64,000 nt of DNA from Hofstenia miamia. Lineage: Eukaryota; Xenacoelomorpha; Acoela. The notes beneath the pieces are model-generated. The model had not been told where the DNA came from and did no database searches. It was given only the letters and a program-made list of their open reading frames with translations. Shown piece after piece: positions 45,302-58,720 of the stretch. Position numbers and translations under genes: made by a program. The stretch covers positions 804,044-868,043 of the forward strand of contig SCFE01000004.1 of the NCBI GenBank assembly GCA_004352715.1, in the 5' to 3' direction. Each line of letters opens with the position of its first letter. The stretch's first letter is position 1.

Positions 45302-45545
45302 TATAACATCCTCTACCAGGCAATTGACTATGTACTTGCAGGTATGGATGTACTAATTTTGTACTGCTTTGCTTTTGTATTATAATCTCCATTAACTGTG
45401 ATTAGCATAGAGTATAATGCAGCATCTCTTCCAATTGTTGGTTTTTGGGCATCTGCCCAAGGCCAATCTCCACATCCAGTAGTTTTAGCAAGGCTCACTC
45501 TCCATGTACTAAGGTGTCCTCTTTATGTATTATTGTTTCTGCCTG
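45302..45545 (-). repeat. LTR fragment, second subfamily
   Basis: ACATCCTCTACCAGGC and GGGCATCTGCCCAAGG match the LTR at 58859-59320 (TATCCTCTACCAGGC, GGGCATCTGCCCGAAG). Confidence 0.55.
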
Positions 45546-45549
45546 CTGA

Positions 45550-46078
45550 TCATTCCATTTCAAATTCTGGCTGTTTTCTCATTTTTAGTACTGGATCTCT
45601 CTCTGTGGTTCCTGTGTTCACATACTTCAGGAGTGTTGCTTCTCTGATGTCTTCATCTATTGGTGTTACTTCTTACAGTTTGTTGATTTTTGTCAAAAAT
45701 ATCTCATAAAATTTCTAGTAAAGAAATATCCCTTTTAGTCCAATCATTAATGTCATTTAGGCATCAGCTCAACTTGTGCAGCCTAGATCTTCCCTTATTG
45801 CTGTTTCATTGTAAAAGAATGTGAATAGCTTCATTAGGTTTATTGTATTTGCAATGTCTCTGTAGAAGAATCTGATGTTATGCATTAATTCTTGTTTGCT
45901 TATCTTGTTCAGGTTGTTATTATTTATCCTCATCATTGTAACTATCTCTACTCACTTAGTGACATCATAGTAGCTGTATTTCCTTTCCCAGATGTCCATC
46001 AATACTATATCATTGACTCTTGAAAATAGCATTATCACCTTGAGTGTGTGGTTTTCAATTTCACTTCATAGGTCTTAT
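45550..46078 (-). pseudogene. ORF3 C-terminal remnant
   Basis: Minus strand: VIMLFSRVNDIVLMDIWE, then KYSYYDV, then MTLMIGLKG, aligning with the ILFSGINDIVWGELW and MTLMIAIKG blocks of ORF3. The full-length element's TGA at 31797 is a serine codon here. Confidence 0.65.
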
Positions 46079-47241
46079 TGTAACATCCTCCACCTGGCCT
46101 ATTTGTGCTGTGTCTTATTGCTAATAATTATCACTCAGTAAATGGTGGGTGAGGAGTTACTAAGTTATTGAACCGCCAAACATTTCCTCTTTAGTTAACT
46201 AGTTAAGTTAATTGAATATTGACTATCACTGTTTAGGTGATGGAGCCGTGTGACGTTTCCTCTTTAATTCTTCTGTGGGCCACTGCCCGAAGCTGATCTC
46301 CACAACGCAGTTCCCCTCCTTCATGAACGATGACTGAATCCACTGCACCATCTCAGCTCAACTGGAACTAATTATGTGTACCTTACTTTAGCTCAGTGCA
46401 TGCACTCAAGTCAAGTTGTGACTGACTTAAACTCAATTTTGTAAAGTGTTTGTTGTTTTGATCAAGTAAAGCAACCGGGTATTGATACTAACTGCATTAA
46501 AGTAATATTAAGGTAGCCATTAACGTAAAATTATTGGCTTTGTAATTTAATTAATAAGACTGCAGTTTCCTATACTTACATTTAATCATGATAAATGTAA
46601 GGTCATTTATTTGGTCGATTATCGTCAAGTCTCCTACTATTAAGTATATATATTCCTAGGTTTCAACTATCCAGTTGTCTCAAGCATTAATTATTTCGTA
46701 CATGTATAGATCGATAGTCAGACTAGGCAAGAATCAAAAAACTCCTAACCTTAACATAAGTGCTGTTTCGTGACTGGCACAAGGACTCTTTGAATCGATC
46801 CCGTGATGGAATCCAGCCACTACTACACACAACTCGCCTAGCTGCACATTTGATTAAATAATCAAACCAGATAAATGTAGAATGAAAATAGAATAAACTC
46901 CAAAGAATTTATTGTTCATCAAATTTCTAGTTAGTTCAAAGCTATTTATTTAAAATTTCTAAAGTACCTGCTGATTTTGAATTTCAAATAATTCTTCTGC
47001 CAATATGGCTGTTCATACATAAGCATAATTTCGCTCATTGCAATTTGTCAAATGTTACTTGATCAGCTAACAAGTTTTTCTTAGTTTGAACAATATTGTA
47101 GCTTAGTTGCATCTTACAAAAAATGAATAGAATCATTAACTAAATTTTACAATCATATTTTTGATTATCTTTTAATCACTATAATCATTTGACGTTAATC
47201 CTTCATTTGTTGCAGCTATTATTTTTTGGGATGATGCTACA
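46079..47241 (-). repeat. LTR, second subfamily, inverted
   Basis: Starts (+ coordinates) TGTAACATCCTCCACCTGGC and ends GGGATGATGCTACA, the reverse complement of the ends of the solo LTR at 47762-48907. Flanks do not show a matching target duplication. Confidence 0.75.
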
Positions 47242-47761
47242 CAACATGTGTAACATTGTAAATAGAAAACAGGTAATAATTCACAAGATGTTTATAAATA
47301 TTTGAGGAACCTGTAGCATTAGCACAATAGAATTTATTCTTGCTTCAAATTGTTTGCTCTTTATTTTATTATTAAATTAATAAGCCTTTTTAGGTTTATC
47401 ATGAATGTTATTTCTATAACTTTCAAGTAAGATCCAGGAACAATTTGGGAGGCACTGCACTGTGTCTGGGGTGACAACTTGCCCCTTAACAGATAACAGC
47501 CCAAATCATGGTTGTTTTAGGTTACAATTACATGTATGGAATAAGAACTTTTAATTTCATTGATTCATACATGCACTTAACATCACATAATGCAAATATA
47601 ATAAGTTGCTGGTGAATGTGAATGCATGGTAATTACATGCAGTTATTTTATTATTCTGCTAGAGCACTGATCACTCTCTACAATGGCAACCTCTGCGACC
47701 TTCGAACTAACCTTGATTTTCTCAGTGCTGCTTGAGTAGCCAGTGGTGTATAAGACTCTAC

Positions 47762-48907
47762 TGTAGCATCACCCAAAAGAATAAGCTGCAAACAAAAGAG
47801 ATCAGCGTCGAAAAGATTAACAGTGATTAAATATAATCAAAAAATGATTGCAAAATTTAGTTATTTATCTTATTCATTTTGTAATATGCAACTAAGTTAC
47901 AATATTGTACATTATGAGAAAAATACCAGAGCCAATTAAGTAATATTTGACAAATTGCAACAAGCAAAATTATGCTTATGTAAGAACAGCCATATTGGCA
48001 GATTAATTCAAAATTTAAAATCAGCAGGTACTTAGAACTTTTTGAATAAATAGCTTAGAATTTAAAGGAAATTTGATGAACAATAAATTCTTCAGAGTTT
48101 ACTTTATTTTCATTCTTTCTTCATTTATCTGGTTTGATATTTATAAAATGTTCAGCTACGCAAGTTGTGTCGAGTAGTGGCTGGATTCCATCATGGGAGT
48201 GATTCAAAGGGTCCTTGTGTCAGTCATGAAACAGTAATTATGTTACGGATAGGAGGTTTTTCGATTCTTGCTTAGTCTGACTACTGATTAATACATGTAC
48301 ACTTTAATAGATAGCTGAACATTAGAAATATATCTCTATTACTAATAGTAGGAGACTTGACTATAATCGACTGAATAAATGACTCTACATGTACTGTTAT
48401 CAAATGTAAGTATAGGAAACTGCAATATATTAATTAATTGTTAAAGCCAGTAATTTTATGGTAATGGCTACTTTAGTATTAACTTAATGCAGTTACTGTC
48501 AATGCCCGGTTGCTTTACTTTTTCAATCCAACAAACATTTTACAAAATTGCGCTTAAGTCAGTTACATCTTGACATGAGTACATGCACTGAACTAATGTA
48601 AGGTACACATAATTAATTCCTATTGAGCTGAGATGGTGCAGCAAACTTGGTCAGTTGTTAATGAAGGAGAGGAACTGTGGTGTGGAGATTGGCTTCAGGC
48701 AGTAGCCCACAGATGATTGATGAGGAAACACCACATGGGTTCGTCACCTAAACAATGATGATTAGTACTCAGTTAACCTAACTAGTTAAATAAAGAGGAA
48801 CTGCATGGCAGTTTACTAAATCAGTAAATCCTCACCTGCCATTTATTGAGTGATAGTTACTAATGATAATACACTGTGCAAAAAAGGGCCAGGTGGAGGA
48901 TATTACA
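47762..48907 (+). mobile_element. Solo LTR with 4-bp target duplication CTAC
   Basis: Begins TGTAGCATCACCC, ends GGATATTACA and is flanked by CTAC at 47758-47761 and 48908-48911. The empty site is visible in copy A around 35430 (ACTCTGCACTATG). 1146 bp. Confidence 0.85.
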
Positions 48908-48911
48908 CTAC

Positions 48912-50017
48912 ACTATGCTCTGGTATATTCCCTCCATGTCATCTGTGGTTGCTAGTCTGAATGTTGATGGGTAGTTGTTCTTGGTTTTCTTGTTACTTCC
49001 CAGAATAAGTTATTGAGACAATATTTTATCAGCTTTTCTGTTGTTTCTGTTGGGATTGTAATCTTGAATGCTATACATTCTATGCTGACTTTGATCTGGT
49101 TATTTGGTTGAACCATCTGGTTTTATTTTTTTCTTGTGAATGCTTCTGTGCATTGTAGTTTTATCAATGATTTGGTTTCCTTAACAGAGACCTCTCTGTA
49201 AATTCTCCTGACTATGTTGCAATTGCATTCTTGCTTTATTGTTATTTCTACTCAAAAATGCTTGTTGTCCATATCATTAGGTCATTAAGTGTGAGGGCAA
49301 TGTTAGTTAATTGTAGCAGCTCATTTTCTCTATGCATTTCTTCTTCTGACTTGCGATCATTTCAATTACTTCTATAGGGCATCTTTTCCCCTCTCTAATC
49401 ATCATTTCTGCTGTTTTCATCATTTTGGTGTAGGTGCCATTTGGTTATTCAGCCATATACTTTTGTGTTTCCTGTTTGATTGTTTGATTGGTTTTTCTTA
49501 ATCTTTTTGATAATCTCATTTGCCTTCCTGCCTTCTTATAAGGTTTCATGTTGTCATCCAGAGCTGCTGTCTAGTTGCATTGAGTTAACTGTTGAAGGTT
49601 GCTCCCCACATGTATTTTTTGGTAGAATCACTTAGGATGTCTATTTCACTATGACAGATTCCTGTATGGTTAAACAGAAGTACTGTGCTTGGTCTTCCCA
49701 TCAGCTGTTCCCTTGTCATTAGGCAGGCGAAATATTTTTGAATGTTTGAACTGCTTTTTTAGTTGGTAACCTTTTGTAGTAGCCAGTTTTTCACGTTTGC
49801 TGTTATTGGTGCAATTGTGATTTCAAATTTCTTTGTTTTTACTATTGCTTTTCTCTCTTTCTTCATTAGAGTTAGTACAGCTCTTTCATTTTGCATTAGC
49901 ATTATTGCTATTATCCATGCTGTTGTGCATGCTCTGATTTTTTGCATTCTTTTCTTCAAAGACCATGTTTTTGAAGTCCCTCTTCAAGTTCATTTCATGT
50001 GCTTTTCTGATTACTGA
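48912..50017 (-). pseudogene. ORF3 remnant in copy B
   Basis: Same ORF3 region as 35440-36373, with about 230 bp more sequence near 49260-49490. Cut at 50018 by an LTR, exactly as in copy A. Confidence 0.75.
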
Positions 50018-51262
50018 TGTAGAATCTTGTCAGCCATTTTTCTAGCAATACTGAGTGGAATTGCCACAACTGCTTAGACAGGTTTCTCTTTTTGCTAATG
50101 ATGGGTGTGATATTTGATTCCATAATCACTCCTTATTTGATCTCATATGTAGTAAGCCAGCAATTCTGGTTACACATTCTTCCTAATCTATTTAGGTCAG
50201 GAGTGATGATGTTCAAGGGTCAAAACCTGATGCAGATCACTGTAAGAGATAAAGAGATTCCCACTAGCAACTCTGCAATCTTCAAGGAAACCTCCTGCAT
50301 GCCTCACAATGGCACAGCTCTCAGTGATAGCATGTGGTTAGTGTAATTTGTAACCTATTAACTTAGCAATTTTATTGCTCTTGTTATTATGACTAAGTAA
50401 ATAAAGAACAGTAATGCAACCTTGATGCATTTGCTTGGTATAATTCCCTACATATAATATCCCTACATTTATAATAGTACATGAAAGCCCTGCATACATG
50501 TGAGCTATCAATGCTGTTCAAAAGAAACAGGAATTGGTAGGCAGTCTACAATTGATGAACAATTGAGATGAGTTAGCATAACTTAACAATATACCTAAAT
50601 AAGCCAACTGCAAGAATTTAGATCTAAAACAGGTTAGCCTACAATGAATTATATACAGCATATTTTATTAGTGAATGAATCAAAGGGAAAAGTATAACTG
50701 ACAAAAACCCCTATTAGTATCCCTATCTTAAGAACATGTCAGAAGTTTCAGTTACTGGCTGCACCTCACTTTTGAAAGGCTGGTTCATGCAGCTGCTCTG
50801 AGATACATTCACCAGATCTTGGGACTACCAAAGACTACTCTTGTGCTTGAACATTTAGCTTTATATAATGTAATTAAATAAATCTGACAAAAACAATAAG
50901 ATAAATCTGGTAAAATTTGCTCATCATTGTTACATCTAGTATCATGTATTTATATCACACTTTTTGTAAAAATCAAACAATCAACAAGCACCTGTTAGAG
51001 GACACTGTTGACAATTTCCCAGTTTTCTGTTTATCTGCTATTATTACACAATGTTAGCATTAATTAGAACAGCAAGATTGTCTTTTGATTCTTTTGACAA
51101 CTATTGCCAAAGCAATTAGTATCAAACAACACTATATTAAATTGGTACAAATAATCAAAAAGGATCATCATTGTGTGTTTTACATTTTAATCATTTATTG
51201 CATTATCAGTATTTTATCTTTTTATTATTTTCTCACATTTTGACCACATATAGATTATGCCA
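50018..51262 (-). repeat. 3' LTR next to decayed minus-strand element
   Basis: Same ends as 36374-37602 and near-identical sequence. Its left end (TGTAGAATCTTG) differs from the left end of the LTR at 58859 (TGTAATATCCTC), so the two LTRs bracketing the decayed element below are of different subfamilies. Confidence 0.75.
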
Positions 51263-51281
51263 AACTCCCCCTCCAGTGTAG

Positions 51282-52650
51282 CTAATTAAGAATGATGACT
51301 CTTTTGCCATGTACAATCTGGGTGGTTTTTTTTATCAAGTTTGCTGCTTCCAGCATTTCCCAATGGAGATTTTGATATTGCTCCAACTTTGTTAGTTTTA
51401 GTACCACAATTTTTTCTGTTGTAAGCATCTTTTTGTGTTTTATGAGTAAAAGGGTATTGCAGTGTTTTGGATATAGCTCTGGGATTGTTGTGTTCCTATC
51501 TGTTTTCTCCCATGGGAAGATGTTTTCACCTAAACAACATGCATTTTCTAAGTGCTCAGGAATATTGTCTTGTGTAGTTATTGTTATTAGTACAACTCTG
51601 ACATTTTGTATTCTTGCCTTCCTTTCTAACATTTTTGTGTATTTTTTCTGTTTTAAAATGTGTATAATTGTGAGGTTTTCTGAATCCATAATTATTTCTG
51701 GTATCTCAGTGATTTTATCTTTATATGCCATTATTGCTTGAGCTGTATCTAGTGTAAATGCGTCCTCAAATACGACGTGCACCATACTGCGCATGTATGG
51801 CCTCTAACGTTTTGTTCATGTCCTGTGGATAACTGATAATGACGTTTACTTTTGGAGCACGATTGGTAAAAATTTCCCTTCGACCCTTGCGACTTTCTGT
51901 ATATGGATTTTTGTTTCCAGTGATAGTTTTGCAAATGCATTATAGCGCATCTTCAAAGTTCCCATGAAATAAGGATGTAATGTTTTCCCATCTATCTTTG
52001 ACATTCGTTTTTCTCTTTCTTTTGATCTAACTGTTCTCTCTGATGTTGTTTCTGAGGAGGCGTGTAGCTGGGTCATCCTTAATGGTAATTTACTGGTGCT
52101 TGGTTCACACTCTGAAGGCTGTGAATCTGTGCTGATATTTTCTACTGCTTCGCCCTTGAATCGCTTGCAGTTACTCCTATCAGCACTTGACCAGCTGTTG
52201 TTCCAGATGAGATAACGTCAGCCTTGAATTGCTTTCATATCTCCACGGTTCTTCAACCACTTACACCTTCCCCTGGAGCTCCTCGTGTCTCACCACCCTT
52301 GAATCTTCATTGTGGACTGTGGGAAGGAAAGTTGTGCTGCACACCAGTTTTCTGTGTGCCCTTGAATCAGGGGTGCAGATCTCTGGTGGGAGAGGCTTTT
52401 TGTCCGTTTGTCTCTCTGCCCTTGAATCAGCCTTGAGGACTACTAGGACACTGTCTCACTCTATGTCGTCTATTCATCAGCTCTTTGTTTTCGTCCCTTC
52501 TACCTTCAATTCAACTTCCGGTTTGAGAACTTCTTCATACCCTCCTTCTCCTGTTTGTTGTTGAGAGTCCCTCTGTCTGCTGTTCTCTGCACATTCTCGT
52601 CTTCATCAGTGGGTGCATCATTTCCTTCTAGTTTCCTAAATGCAGTTAAT
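51282..52650 (-). pseudogene. ORF3 with internal deletion
   Basis: The N-terminal part has the FKG motif array (about 52150-52510) and KTLHPYFMGTLKMRYN (ORF3 KIHPYFIANRKIRYN). The 170-codon frame 51282-51794 begins in the FEDAFTLDTAQ block near the N-terminal third and jumps to the last 60 residues, ending VHGKRVIILN. The middle of ORF3 is gone. Confidence 0.75.
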
Positions 52651-55600
52651 AAATTTATATCCCATGTCTCAGGGTCATATATAGGTATATTTCTCATTGC
52701 TCTCTGAGGCAGTATTCTTTGTCTCAGGTCATCATCCATGACTCATCATCAAATTCTTCTTCATGTACACTATGCAAATCATACATATCATATATGACCT
52801 TGTTGCTGTTAATTCGGCCATTTTTAAATTCAGCATTGTCATCTATTTTTGTTTCTTCAATGTCTGCTGTTGCATTCTTCAGGTTTTGAAAATGTAAAAG
52901 TCTATTGTTATCTAGCATGTATTCATTGTTTGGTAGTGTTTGTGTTATCATGTGGGGGCTGGACCATACTGTTTTCAACTTCCAGACTTGGTTTGCGTCT
53001 ACTAGTTTGATCAGTGTGAACCTACTTTGTGTGCATGACCACAGATTTTTTTATTATAATTGCGTTGTTGTCTCATTGCCGACTTCTTTATGTTGTGACA
53101 CATTGTTTCATAAATTCCTGTGATCTGATTTCTTAATTGTTGTATGTATGCATTATCCAATTTCCCACTGTAATTGGTATACTGCATTGAGAGCGGGGTT
53201 GTTGCCTCTCTTCCAAACATGGCTTTGAATGGTGATACTCCAGTTGTTGCATGTACTAAGGTGTTCTAATAGTATTCAATCATTTTGATAACCTCTCTCC
53301 ATTTATGTCCTCCTATTTGTGTTGTTGCCAGCCTAATCAGCTTGATCAATGTTCGGTTAAGTTGCTCCACTGCTCCGTTAGCCTGAGGGTGATAGGTGGT
53401 TGTCCATTTGCTTGTGATTTCCAATAGTTTTGCCATTTCTTGGAAAAGTCCACTTTTGAATTGAGGCCCTTTATCTGTTATGATCGTCTCCATCAGTCCC
53501 AGTCTCAATATCCATTCTTTTAAAACTAGCTCAGCTGTGGTTTCTGCTGTGGTGTTTCACATCAGGACCATTCTCACATATTTGGTGAAGTTGTCCACCA
53601 TTACTAGTAGGTACTGATAACCTTTGGCGTCCTTTGATAGCATCTCCAAATCTATATGAACTATCTCATTGGGTTGCATCATGATGATTTTCTCTAGTGG
53701 TGCTCATTGTGTCGGGAAGTGCTGTTTATTGTTTAGGAGGCATGTCATGCATTTGTTGATGATGTCTTCCATGACTTTCCTGATGGGTGTTGTTATGAAA
53801 TGAGCATTAAATGTTTTCTCCATCTGTGTTATTCCTAGGTGGCCTTTCTCGTGGATCTTCTGTATTAATTCCCTCTTGAAGTAATCTGGTATTGTGATTT
53901 GGTTGTTTCCAGCTTCAACGTATAGCAGTCCATTCTTGTTGATCTTCCACTTGTAATGTTCATAATATCCTGCCGTTATTTTAGATAGTTTTATTCAAGG
54001 TCTTTAATCTTCTTCATAATCTCACTTAGGACTATATCGTCTTTTTGTTTGTCCACTATCTCTTGTTCTGTTATTTCCTCTCTTATGAGTATCAGTAGCA
54101 CTGCTTGACCCTTCTTGTCGAAATTTATCTCTGGTAGCCCCTCATATTTGGTGTGAGGCAGGAACTGAAATTGCTTCTTTTCTCCATCTGTTTTTGTTGC
54201 ATCTCTTTGGTACTCTGGGAGTGATGTCCAGAAATCTGCGTTGTTGTGTAATGTGCCTTTTCTGTGTTTGATCGTAAATGTGAATTCATTTAGATACTCA
54301 ATCCACCAGGACACTATTCCAGATTTGTCTCCCGAAAATTTTTTCAACCAGGCCAGACCACTGTTATCTGTTCATACTCTAAACTCCCTTCCTATGAGGA
54401 AGTGTCGAAATTTTTTGATGCTTTCAATCAGTGTGAGCATTTCTACTTTAGTGGAGCCGTAGTTCTCTTTGCTGGCCCTTAGCTTGCGGCTGAAGAACTG
54501 GATGGGTACTTCTTTCCCGTTTCTTATATGGCCCAATGTTGCTCCAATTGCCACCTTACTTGCATTGCAATCTAATATAAATTTCTCATTGTAGTCAGGT
54601 GTGTTGAAGGAAGGTAATTTTGCGAGCTCTTCCTTGATGTTATCGAGTTCCTCTTGTTCTTGCCATGTCCCTACAAATGGAATAGCCTTCCTCATCAATT
54701 GGGTCATCTGTGCCATTTTTCCAGCTATGTTTGGAATATAGGTTCTGTAGTAATTGAAAAATCCCATAATTCTCTGTATATCCTTTTTATTATTTGGTTT
54801 TTCTATCTTCCAAATCATCTCTCTGGCATTGTCCTTCATGCATATCCTCCCTTTTTCTATCGTCCTTCTGAGGAACACTATTTTTTCTTTCAGGATGTCA
54901 CACTTATTGCTGTTGATTTGAAGTCCCGCGTTTTCTAAAATCATTAGTGTTGTTTCCAATTTTTTAAGATGTTCTTGGACTGTGTCACTTGTGACTATAA
55001 TGTCATCTATATAGGCGTTGATTCCCTCTTCCATTCGATGTGTCTTGTTCTTAAGTACCTTCATTATGTATCTCTGGAATGTTGCTGGTGTGTTGCAAAG
55101 TCCGAACTCCATATATATCCATTTGTACAGCCCATATGGGGTTATGAATGCTGTCTTCTCTATGTCCTCTTCCTCCATTTTCACTTGCCAGTAAGCCATA
55201 CATAAATCTAGAGTTGTGAAATATTTATGTTTACTGGCTTTGTAGAGCATGTCTTCTATTCGCAGTAAGGGGTATGAATCCTTCTTTGTCACCTTGTTGA
55301 GTTTAGGGAAATCAATGCATAGTTGGTACTTATTTCCCTGCTTTATGAACACAGTTGGTGCTGCGTACAGGCTTTCACTTGGCTGGATGATTTTATTGTC
55401 AATTAGTTCTTCTAGTATCCAATGGTATTCTTCCTTTAGCTGCTCAGGTACTCTTCTGACTGGTAATTTAATCAGTTTGTCTGTTGTCATGACGATTTTG
55501 TGTTTTTTGCCTACTGCTTGACCAACACTTATCTCTCCATAGTTGAATATATGTTTATGCTTTTCTAGAAGTGTTCTTAATTGCATGATATCTCATTCTT

Positions 55601-56545
55601 CTAGATGTTGATAATCCTCATCATTTATCTTGGGTATCCTGTGTGTATCTTCCTCTTCCTCTTTCATCCCAAAACGCTCGAGTCAGCTTTTGGGAGTACT
55701 CACAACTTAGATGGTGTTCATCCACTCGCCCTAAAGTCAGCCATGTGGAGTACTATCCGCTTTCCTTTGCAAGTCCTTGAGTCGACCATTCAAATTACTT
55801 GCTCCATCGTCATCTTCTATTGCCTTCCAAATGAGTCGGATGTTGGTTCTAATGTATTTTCCGTATATTCTTATCTGGGATCTTTTCAGATTCACGTTCC
55901 AGTTTGTAGCGTTGAGAATTGGTACACTTCCTTTTCTGTTTTTTATTGTACAAATGCTAGACAGCATTGAAACTCGTTTGGTGTTGATGCCTTTATTGTA
56001 ATATAGCATTATGTCAGCTGTGATATTGTCTTCTGTCTCGATTGTATGCATTTTCCACTGATGCAGCTGTAGATGAATGTCTTCTTGCAATTGAAATGTA
56101 ATTGTTCTCTGTTTTTCCTGTTCCTCTTTGATTTCCATTTCCTCTTCTTTTACCTTTATTGTTTTGTTCACATAGTTAATGACACAACCGTTTTTTTGTC
56201 AGAAAATCGTTTCCTAGTATGACTTCATATGGTAATGCGTTGTTGTGTGTATCCACCACCACCAAAGGTTGTTCAAACGTCGTGTTCGCGATTCTCATTT
56301 GTGCAACATTTATCATTCCTTTTGTGTTGATATAATCCCCTGACGCATTAATTAATCTCTTGTTACAATTCTTCATGTCTTCTCATTGGAATCCCAGTTT
56401 CACAGCGCATTCATCAGTAATTATAGATGTTCCTGCTCCAGCATCAATTGTTGCTTTTGTCATCACTCTGTTAATGGCTATTGTTATTGTATTCATCATG
56501 TCGAGGTTCATTAGGATCATTATTGCTGCATGGTTGTTATGAGTC
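52506..56545 (-). pseudogene. Pol remnant: protease, RT, RNase H, integrase
   Basis: Protease motif reads Asp-Ala-Gly (IDAGAGTSIIT) near 56440 where the intact element has Asp-Thr-Gly. RT block 54372-55586 is open for 404 codons with FGLCNTPATFQRY and YIDD. A TGA at about 54370 replaces the Arg codon of the related element. RNase H and integrase follow with DKGPQF and AVEQLN, and the GPY/F-like WSSPHMI near 52970. Stops occur near 56380, 54370 and 53560, among others. Confidence 0.85.
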
Positions 56546-56555
56546 AGCACTCTAC

Positions 56556-58680
56556 TTAGTTTTCCAACTCCTCGTCAGTTGGTGCTGCTTTGTCCATTTC
56601 GTCTTCCATTTGTAGTACATCCTCTTCATTGTAGTATGCTTCCTCGTCACCAATGACGTTTATTTGTTTTGTGCAGTCCGGTATTTTGTGTCCTTTCTGT
56701 CGGCAACCATAGCATTTAACATCCTTTTCTTTTACTTTCCTCATTTTGCCATCCTTTCCCTTTACTTTCATTATTTTTTCTTGTTTCACTTTGGAGTAGG
56801 TTTTATTGGGGGTGTGCTACTTGAAGTTGCTTTTCCATGTTGGTGCATCTCTGTACCATGTGGCTTTCTCATATATCTGAGCATTGTTCTCAATAGTGGC
56901 TTGTATATCAACAGCCTTCCTGATCATTCTTTCTAATTTGTCGTCAACGTCACATTTAATTTTGAATTGTGTTTTGATGCTTTCTGGCATACCCTTGCAG
57001 ATATGCGAGAATAAGTCGTATTTCGAATAGGTGTTTCCTCTAGAGCTAAGCATCAAGAGCCACTCAACTTGTTGCATGTAGTTTCAGATATCGTCAGTTT
57101 TTCTCATTTTTGTTGCATTCAAGATAATTTGGTACTTTTTCTTGAAGCTTTCATTTTCGTAGTAATTAATGAAGTCTCCTATTAGCAGTTGATAATCCCT
57201 TTTTGTCTCTGCGTCCAATAACAGATAGTGTTGAGATGCTGCTCCGGTTAGGTATAGTGGAAGTCTCACCACTGCTGCTTGTTGGCGCACTTTCCGTTCC
57301 GCCATTGTTAGTTCAAACATTTGTAGCCACTTGGCAAATGTGGTATTATAACAATCTAATTCCCATTGAATTTGGTTAGTGTCACTTTGCATGGAATTGT
57401 ATCATTGGCTGTTAATTGTGGTAGAATTGAATTCTCATATTTCGGTTTTCTGTGATTTGTTCGTATGTCCTCCTCCTGCAGTTGTGTGGTCACTGCTTTC
57501 TTCATCTCATTTATTATTTTTTGTTTTTCAATGTCAGAATCTTCATCTTATTCTTTGAATGCTACCTCCTTTCAGATTGGCATATGTGGCGCCTGTAGTT
57601 CACTGTCTTTTCTGGCTTGGAATTCGATTTCGTGAGATTGCATGTCGTTTCTATTCTCTTCTTCTGTTAAGCGTAGCAGTCTCAGTTTGTCTTTGAGTTG
57701 TTCTAACTCTCCCGCCTGTAGGTCATTGTCTTCAATTAACTGTCTGTTTGTTCTTTCTAGTTCCTGGTTTTTCTCTTGCCATCACTGGTTTTCTTCTAGA
57801 AACTTTTTGTTGGACTCTGACAATTGGTGAATCAAGATTTTAATTTCGTTTTGAAATAGCTGATTTTGTTCTTCTAATCGCATTTCCATGTTTACTCTGA
57901 TTTTGCTTAATATCGATTTGATTTGTCGTTCCATTTCTTTGACCTTCTTGGTCAATTGTTCTACTTGCTGCCTTAAGGTTTCCTCATTCTCTTGACTCTT
58001 TTTTAACAACACCATTATATCTAGTGGGTTTGTGTCTATGGGGTTTGTCTCTAGGGGTGAACTAAAAGATTTTAGTTCTGTATCTGTGGCGTCTGTTGTT
58101 GAATTCTCACCGAAGTATGGCGATGATCAAATTGTTCTGGGAGTTACTGCTTTGGTTGAAGTTTTCTTTGCGCTTCCTTTTCTTCCTTTTGACATATTTT
58201 CTTCTGGTTTGTAGTGGCTTTCCCATCTCTAGGTTGCGATTCCAGGATCTTGGTGAAGTGCATTTGTTTGGTTCGGGGTATCTCTCTTCATTTCATTAGT
58301 AGTTGATTTTGTTCCTCTAGCCGCATTTCCATATTCACTCTGATCTCATTCAGTATCATTTCGTTTTGTTGTTCCATCTCTTTGACTTTCTCAGTCAATT
58401 GTTCTATTTGTTGTCTTAGGAGTTCTTCATTTTCCTGGCTCTTCCTTAACATGATCATTACATCCAATGGGTTTGTGTCTAGGGGGTTTGTTTCTGGGGG
58501 TGAACTGAGGGACTGTAATTCCATGTCCTTTGCTGAGTTCTCGCTAAAATATGGCAATGATCATATTGTTCTGGGAGTTACTGCCTTGACTGCAGTTTTC
58601 TTCATGCTTCCTTTTTTTCCTTTTGTCATTTTTTCTTCTGGTTTGTAGTGGCTTTCCTATCTCTAGGTTGCGATTCCAGG
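56556..58680 (-). pseudogene. Gag remnant with duplicated N-terminus
   Basis: Two N-termini in tandem: about 58648-58290 (MTKGKKGSMKKTAVKAVTPR) and about 58200-57782 (MSKGRKGSAKKTSTKAVTPR), each followed by a Gln/Glu coiled coil. Then a capsid region (LYLTGAASQHYLL), an in-frame TGA at the same codon as in the intact element (about 57084), and a zinc knuckle (CYGCRQKGHKIPDC). A few further stops. Confidence 0.8.
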
Positions 58681-58720
58681 ATCCCAGTGAAGTGCTTTTG
58701 TTTGGTTTGGGGTATCTCTC
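57790..58720 (-). repeat. About 430-bp tandem duplication of leader plus gag N-terminus
   Basis: CTCTAGGTTGCGATTCCAGG occurs near 58230 and 58665. Each copy is followed (to lower coordinates) by the same gag start and coiled coil, clearly diverged from each other. Confidence 0.75.

Larger units (their letters stand above)
47249..51463. repeat. Segmental duplication, copy B
   Basis: Counterpart of 34920-37802. The right two thirds are almost identical to copy A, including a 66-codon minus-strand frame at 49759-49959 with the same protein as 36115-36315. The part around 48912-49260 is visibly more diverged. Confidence 0.8.

Noticed and set aside
52224-52564. Plus-strand Ser/Pro/Leu-rich frames within the minus-strand ORF3 array
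   Set aside because: They are shadows of the repeated FKG motif region read on the wrong strand.
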